From assembly GCA_006954465.1 (NCBI GenBank), contig LVVU01000051.1:1-8032 (forward strand): a stretch of DNA of 8,032 nt, in the 5' to 3' direction. The notes beneath the pieces were generated by a model that was given only the letters and a program-made list of their open reading frames with translations, was not told the origin of the DNA and did no database searches. Within the stretch, counting starts at the first letter, position 1. Each line of letters begins with the position of its first letter. This document shows positions 4,914-8,032 of the stretch, in pieces. The position numbers and the translations under genes are program-made. This DNA is from Candidatus Methanoprimaticola hominis. GTDB taxonomy: Archaea; Thermoplasmatota; Thermoplasmata; Methanomassiliicoccales; Methanomethylophilaceae.

Positions 4914-6644
4914 ATGAGCACTGAAGGTGTAATCTACAGGGTCGCCGGACCCGTGGTGACTGCCACCGGTATCTCCCCCAAGATGTACGATGTCGTGCAC
5001 GTCGGGAACGAGCAGCTGATGGGAGAGGTCATCAAAATCATCGGCGATTACTCCATCATCCAGGTCTACGAGGACACGTCCGGTATCAAACCCGGCGAGC
5101 CCGTCACGAACACGGGGAAGCCCCTGTCCGTCGAGCTCGGTCCCGGTCTCCTGACCTCCGTTTACGACGGAATCCAGAGGCCGCTCCCCGTTCTCAGGGA
5201 CAAGATGGGAGACTTCATCTACCGTGGAGTCTCCGCGCCTGGACTGGATCACGAGAAGAAATGGGACTTCGTTCCCACCGCGAAGGTCGGAGACGAGGTC
5301 TCCGCCGGACAGGTACTCGGTACCGTCCAGGAAGGCCCCATGGTCCACAAGATCATGGTTCCCATCGACATCAAGAAGGGAAAGATCGACTCGATCAAGA
5401 GCGGATCCTTCACCGTCGACGAGACCATCGCCGTCATCGACGGCAAGGACGTCTGCATGGTCCAGTACTGGCCCGTCCGTGTCCCCAGGCCCGTCGCCGA
5501 GAAGTACCAGCCCGACGTTCCGCTGATCACCGGACTCAGGGTCCTGGACACCATGTTCCCCCTCGCGAAGGGAGGAGCGGCGGCCATCCCCGGTGCGTTC
5601 GGTACCGGAAAGACCGTCACCCAGCAGTCCCTCGCCAAGTACTCCGATGCAGAGGTCGTCGTCTACATCGGATGCGGAGAGCGTGGAAACGAGATGACCG
5701 AGGTTCTGACCGAGTTCCCCGAGCTGGTGGACCCCAGGACCGGAGAGTCCCTGATGAAGAGGACCGTCCTGATCGCCAACACGTCCAACATGCCTGTGGC
5801 GGCCCGTGAGGCGTCCGTCTACACCGGTATGACCATCGCGGAGTACTTCCGTGACATGGGACACAACGTCGCTCTGATGGCCGACTCCACCTCCAGGTGG
5901 GCTGAGGCCATGCGTGAAATCTCCTCCAGGCTCGAAGAGATGCCCGGAGAAGAGGGATACCCTGCGTACCTCGCGGGACGTCTCTCCGAGTTCTACGAGC
6001 GTGCGTGCCGTGCGAAGACCCTCTGCGGCGACGACGGATCCATCTCCGTCATCGGAGCCGTCTCTCCTCCCGGAGGAGACCTGTCCGAGCCCGTCACGCA
6101 GAACACCCTCCGTATCGTCCGTGTCTTCTGGGCGCTGGACACCAAGCTGAGGGAGAGGCGTCACTTCCCCACCATCAACTGGCTGACCTCGTACACCATG
6201 TACGACAAGCAGCTGGTCAACTGGTACAAGCAGAATGTCGCCGAGGACTTCCCCGCTCTCAGGGCGTGGGCAATGAAGATCCTCCAGAAGGAGTCCGAGC
6301 TGCAGGAGGTCGTTCAGATGGTCGGTTCCGACTCTCTGCCCGACGAGCAGAAGATCACCCTCGAGGTCGCCAAGATGATCCGTGAGATCTTCCTCCAGCA
6401 GAACGCGTACCACCCCGTCGACTGCTACAGCCCCCTCGAGAGGCAGCACGTCATGATGACCCTCATCAAGAAGTACTCCGACCTCGCCGACAAGGCCCTG
6501 GCAGCAGGCGTCCAGGTCGACAAGATCGCGTACCTCCCCGTCAGGACCAGGTTCAACCAGGCCAAGTACGAGGAGAACGTCGACGCCGAGCTCAAGGCCG
6601 TCGCCGAGGACATGGACAAGCAGTTCGCAGAGCTGGGAGTGTGA
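4914..6644 (+). CDS. ahaA: A-type ATP synthase catalytic subunit A
   Basis: This 576-residue protein is the catalytic subunit; three copies alternate with B in the cytoplasmic head and make or hydrolyse ATP. Domains in order: N-terminal beta barrel (1 to about 70, from [12 protein letters not shown]), the A-specific bulge or non-homologous region (about 110-190), the nucleotide-binding domain, and a C-terminal helical domain from about 430. Seen: P-loop GAFGTGKT at 227-234 (K233, T234), GCGERGNE with the catalytic Glu E256 and R257, Walker B LMADSTSR with D324, and [12 protein letters not shown]. Most archaeal A subunits I know have GPFGSGKT, so A228 and T231 are variants. The P-loop is a known intein site in some archaea; none is present here. 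The SD AGAGGA at 4901-4906 precedes ATG 4914. Length is normal and the gene is intact. Confidence 0.98.
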   Translation: MSTEGVIYRVAGPVVTATGISPKMYDVVHVGNEQLMGEVIKIIGDYSIIQVYEDTSGIKPGEPVTNTGKPLSVELGPGLLTSVYDGIQRPLPVLRDKMGDFIYRGVSAPGLDHEKKWDFVPTAKVGDEVSAGQVLGTVQEGPMVHKIMVPIDIKKGKIDSIKSGSFTVDETIAVIDGKDVCMVQYWPVRVPRPVAEKYQPDVPLITGLRVLDTMFPLAKGGAAAIPGAFGTGKTVTQQSLAKYSDAEVVVYIGCGERGNEMTEVLTEFPELVDPRTGESLMKRTVLIANTSNMPVAAREASVYTGMTIAEYFRDMGHNVALMADSTSRWAEAMREISSRLEEMPGEEGYPAYLAGRLSEFYERACRAKTLCGDDGSISVIGAVSPPGGDLSEPVTQNTLRIVRVFWALDTKLRERRHFPTINWLTSYTMYDKQLVNWYKQNVAEDFPALRAWAMKILQKESELQEVVQMVGSDSLPDEQKITLEVAKMIREIFLQQNAYHPVDCYSPLERQHVMMTLIKKYSDLADKALAAGVQVDKIAYLPVRTRFNQAKYEENVDAELKAVAEDMDKQFAELGV

Positions 6645-6650
6645 TTTGAG

Positions 6651-8030
6651 ATGGCAGACATTTCCAAAGAGTACAAGACGATCTCCCAGATCGCGGGTCC
6701 TCTGGTGTACGTCAAGAACACCGAGCCCGTCGGATACTACGAGATGGTCAACATCAGGCTCTCCGACGGAACCATGAGAAGGGGACAGGTCCTCGACTCG
6801 TCCGACGACCTCGTCGTCGTCCAGGTCTTCGAGGGAACCTCCGGTATCGACAGGGACGCGTCCGTTCGCTTCCTCGGCGAGACCATGAAGATGCCCGTTT
6901 CCAAGGACATGTTGGGCAGGGTCCTCTCCGGAGCCGGAGAGCCTCTGGACGGCGGTGCCAAGATCGTGCCCGAGAAGGAGCTCGACATCACCGGAGCGGC
7001 CATCAACCCCTGGGCAAGGGACAGCCCTTCAGACTTCATCCAGACCGGAATCTCCACCATCGATGGAATGAACACCCTGGTCAGGGGTCAGAAGCTGCCT
7101 ATCTTCTCCCAGTCCGGTCTCCCGCACAACGAGATCGCCCTTCAGATCGCCAGGCAGGCGAAGGTCCGCGGAGAGAACGAGGAGTTCGCCGTCGTGTTCA
7201 TCGCCATGGGTATCACCAACGAAGAGAAGCAGATGTTCATGAAGGAGTTCGAGAGGACCGGCGCTCTGAAGAACGCCGTGGTCTTCCTGAACCTCGCCGA
7301 CGACCCTGCTGTCGAGCGTACCCTCACCCCCCGTCTCGGTCTCACCACCGCGGAGTACATGGCGTTCGACCTGGGCATGCAGGTGCTGGTCATCATGACC
7401 GACATCACGAACTACTGCGAGGCGCTCCGTCAGATCGGAGCCGCCCGTGAGGAAGTGCCCGGAAGACGCGGTTACCCCGGATACATGTACACCGACCTCG
7501 CACAGCTGTACGAGCGTGCCGGAAGGATCAAGGGCAAGAAGGGATCCATCACTCAGATCCCCATCCTCTCCATGCCCGGAGGGGACATCACCCACCCGAT
7601 CCCCGACCTGTCCGGATACATCACCGAGGGACAGATCGTTCTGTCCATGGAGCTGCACAGGAACGGCATCTACCCGCCCGTCAACGTCTCCTCATCCCTG
7701 TCCAGGCTGATGGGAGGCGGAACCGGAAAGGGCAAGACCCGTGAGGACCACAAGGGAGTCTCCGATCAGCTGTACGCCTCGTACGCTGAGGGTAAGGACC
7801 TCCGTGGTCTGGTCGCCATCGTAGGAAAGGACTCCCTCTCCGCCAAGGACAGGAAGCTCCTGGACTTCGCCGACCTCTTCGAGGACCGCATCGTCCGTCA
7901 GGGAATCGACGAGGACCGCTCCATCGAGGAGACCCTGGATATCGCCTGGGAGATCTTCACCGAGCTCGACCTCGATCAGCTGACCAGGATCGACCGCAAG
8001 TACATCGAGAAGTACCTGCCGAAGAAGTGA
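6651..8030 (+). CDS. ahaB: A-type ATP synthase subunit B (non-catalytic nucleotide-binding)
   Basis: This 459-residue protein is the regulatory subunit that alternates with A in the head. It opens with the barrel ([13 protein letters not shown]). In place of a P-loop it has [15 protein letters not shown] (S155-N160 start), typical of B. It carries the ATP synthase alpha/beta signature [12 protein letters not shown] with R352, which projects into the A-site as the arginine finger. [13 protein letters not shown] and [11 protein letters not shown] follow, as in intact B subunits, and the end ([14 protein letters not shown]) is normal. The start is 6 bases after the ahaA stop. The bases GGAGTGTGAT at 6636-6645 resemble a GGAGGTGAT SD with one inserted T and include that stop. 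The stop TGA is two bases from the window end; subunit D would be expected next. Confidence 0.98.
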   Translation: MADISKEYKTISQIAGPLVYVKNTEPVGYYEMVNIRLSDGTMRRGQVLDSSDDLVVVQVFEGTSGIDRDASVRFLGETMKMPVSKDMLGRVLSGAGEPLDGGAKIVPEKELDITGAAINPWARDSPSDFIQTGISTIDGMNTLVRGQKLPIFSQSGLPHNEIALQIARQAKVRGENEEFAVVFIAMGITNEEKQMFMKEFERTGALKNAVVFLNLADDPAVERTLTPRLGLTTAEYMAFDLGMQVLVIMTDITNYCEALRQIGAAREEVPGRRGYPGYMYTDLAQLYERAGRIKGKKGSITQIPILSMPGGDITHPIPDLSGYITEGQIVLSMELHRNGIYPPVNVSSSLSRLMGGGTGKGKTREDHKGVSDQLYASYAEGKDLRGLVAIVGKDSLSAKDRKLLDFADLFEDRIVRQGIDEDRSIEETLDIAWEIFTELDLDQLTRIDRKYIEKYLPKK

Positions 8031-8032
8031 TC

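Noticed and set aside
5592..5615. Intein at the P-loop of the A subunit
   Set aside because: The site is a known intein insertion point in other archaea, but the coding sequence is continuous here.
4899..6449. 516-codon open frame on the - strand opposite ahaA
   Set aside because: It is a shadow of GC-rich codon use in ahaA: its product is a low-complexity mix of Asp, Gly, Leu and Val with no family motif, and it lies wholly opposite a clear gene.
7029..7658. 209-codon open frame on the - strand opposite ahaB, and similar ones opposite ahaC and the start of ahaI
   Set aside because: Antisense shadows of well-identified genes, with no motif or independent start signal.
1..8032. CRISPR arrays, insertion sequences, tRNA or rRNA genes
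   Set aside because: No regularly spaced repeats, transposase motifs or tRNA-like folds were seen; beyond the leader the window is filled by the operon.

Overview
The window is an archaeal A-type (A1AO) ATP synthase operon on the + strand, in the order H-I-K-E-C-F-A-B, preceded by the 3' end of a dCMP deaminase-type gene. Subunit D would be expected next, beyond the right edge. Subunit order and sequences, archaeal-style Shine-Dalgarno sites and a GC-rich coding style indicate a euryarchaeal methanogen or relative. My best guess is Thermoplasmatota, order Methanomassiliicoccales. That is family recognition, not a database result.

Layout: 1-232 is the end of a zinc-dependent cytidylate deaminase. 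233-345 is a leader that can fold into a very long imperfect hairpin reaching the ribosome-binding site of the first operon gene. 346-677 is the locus of the small peripheral-stalk subunit H. Its N-terminal codons (frame 1) and C-terminal codons (frame 0) are both recognisable but lie in different frames, separated by an AT-rich stretch of about 59 bases that matches no family sequence. From 664 to 8030 seven intact genes follow with overlaps or gaps under 25 bases: AhaI (membrane stator, ion path), AhaK (rotor ring), AhaE (peripheral stalk), AhaC and AhaF (central stalk), AhaA (catalytic) and AhaB (non-catalytic nucleotide-binding).

How they work together: ions cross the membrane between AhaI and the AhaK ring. 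The ring turns the central stalk (C, F and the unseen D) inside an A3B3 head that makes ATP, while E and H hold the head still against AhaI. Nearly every start is preceded by an SD-like GGAGGTGAT fragment, and junctions such as TGATG and ATGA suggest translational coupling.

The parts worth a second look are all at the 5' end: the structured leader, the burial of the ahaH SD in it, and the broken ahaH. The rest is a conventional operon with a few residue-level points of interest (P-loop variant, c-subunit ion site).
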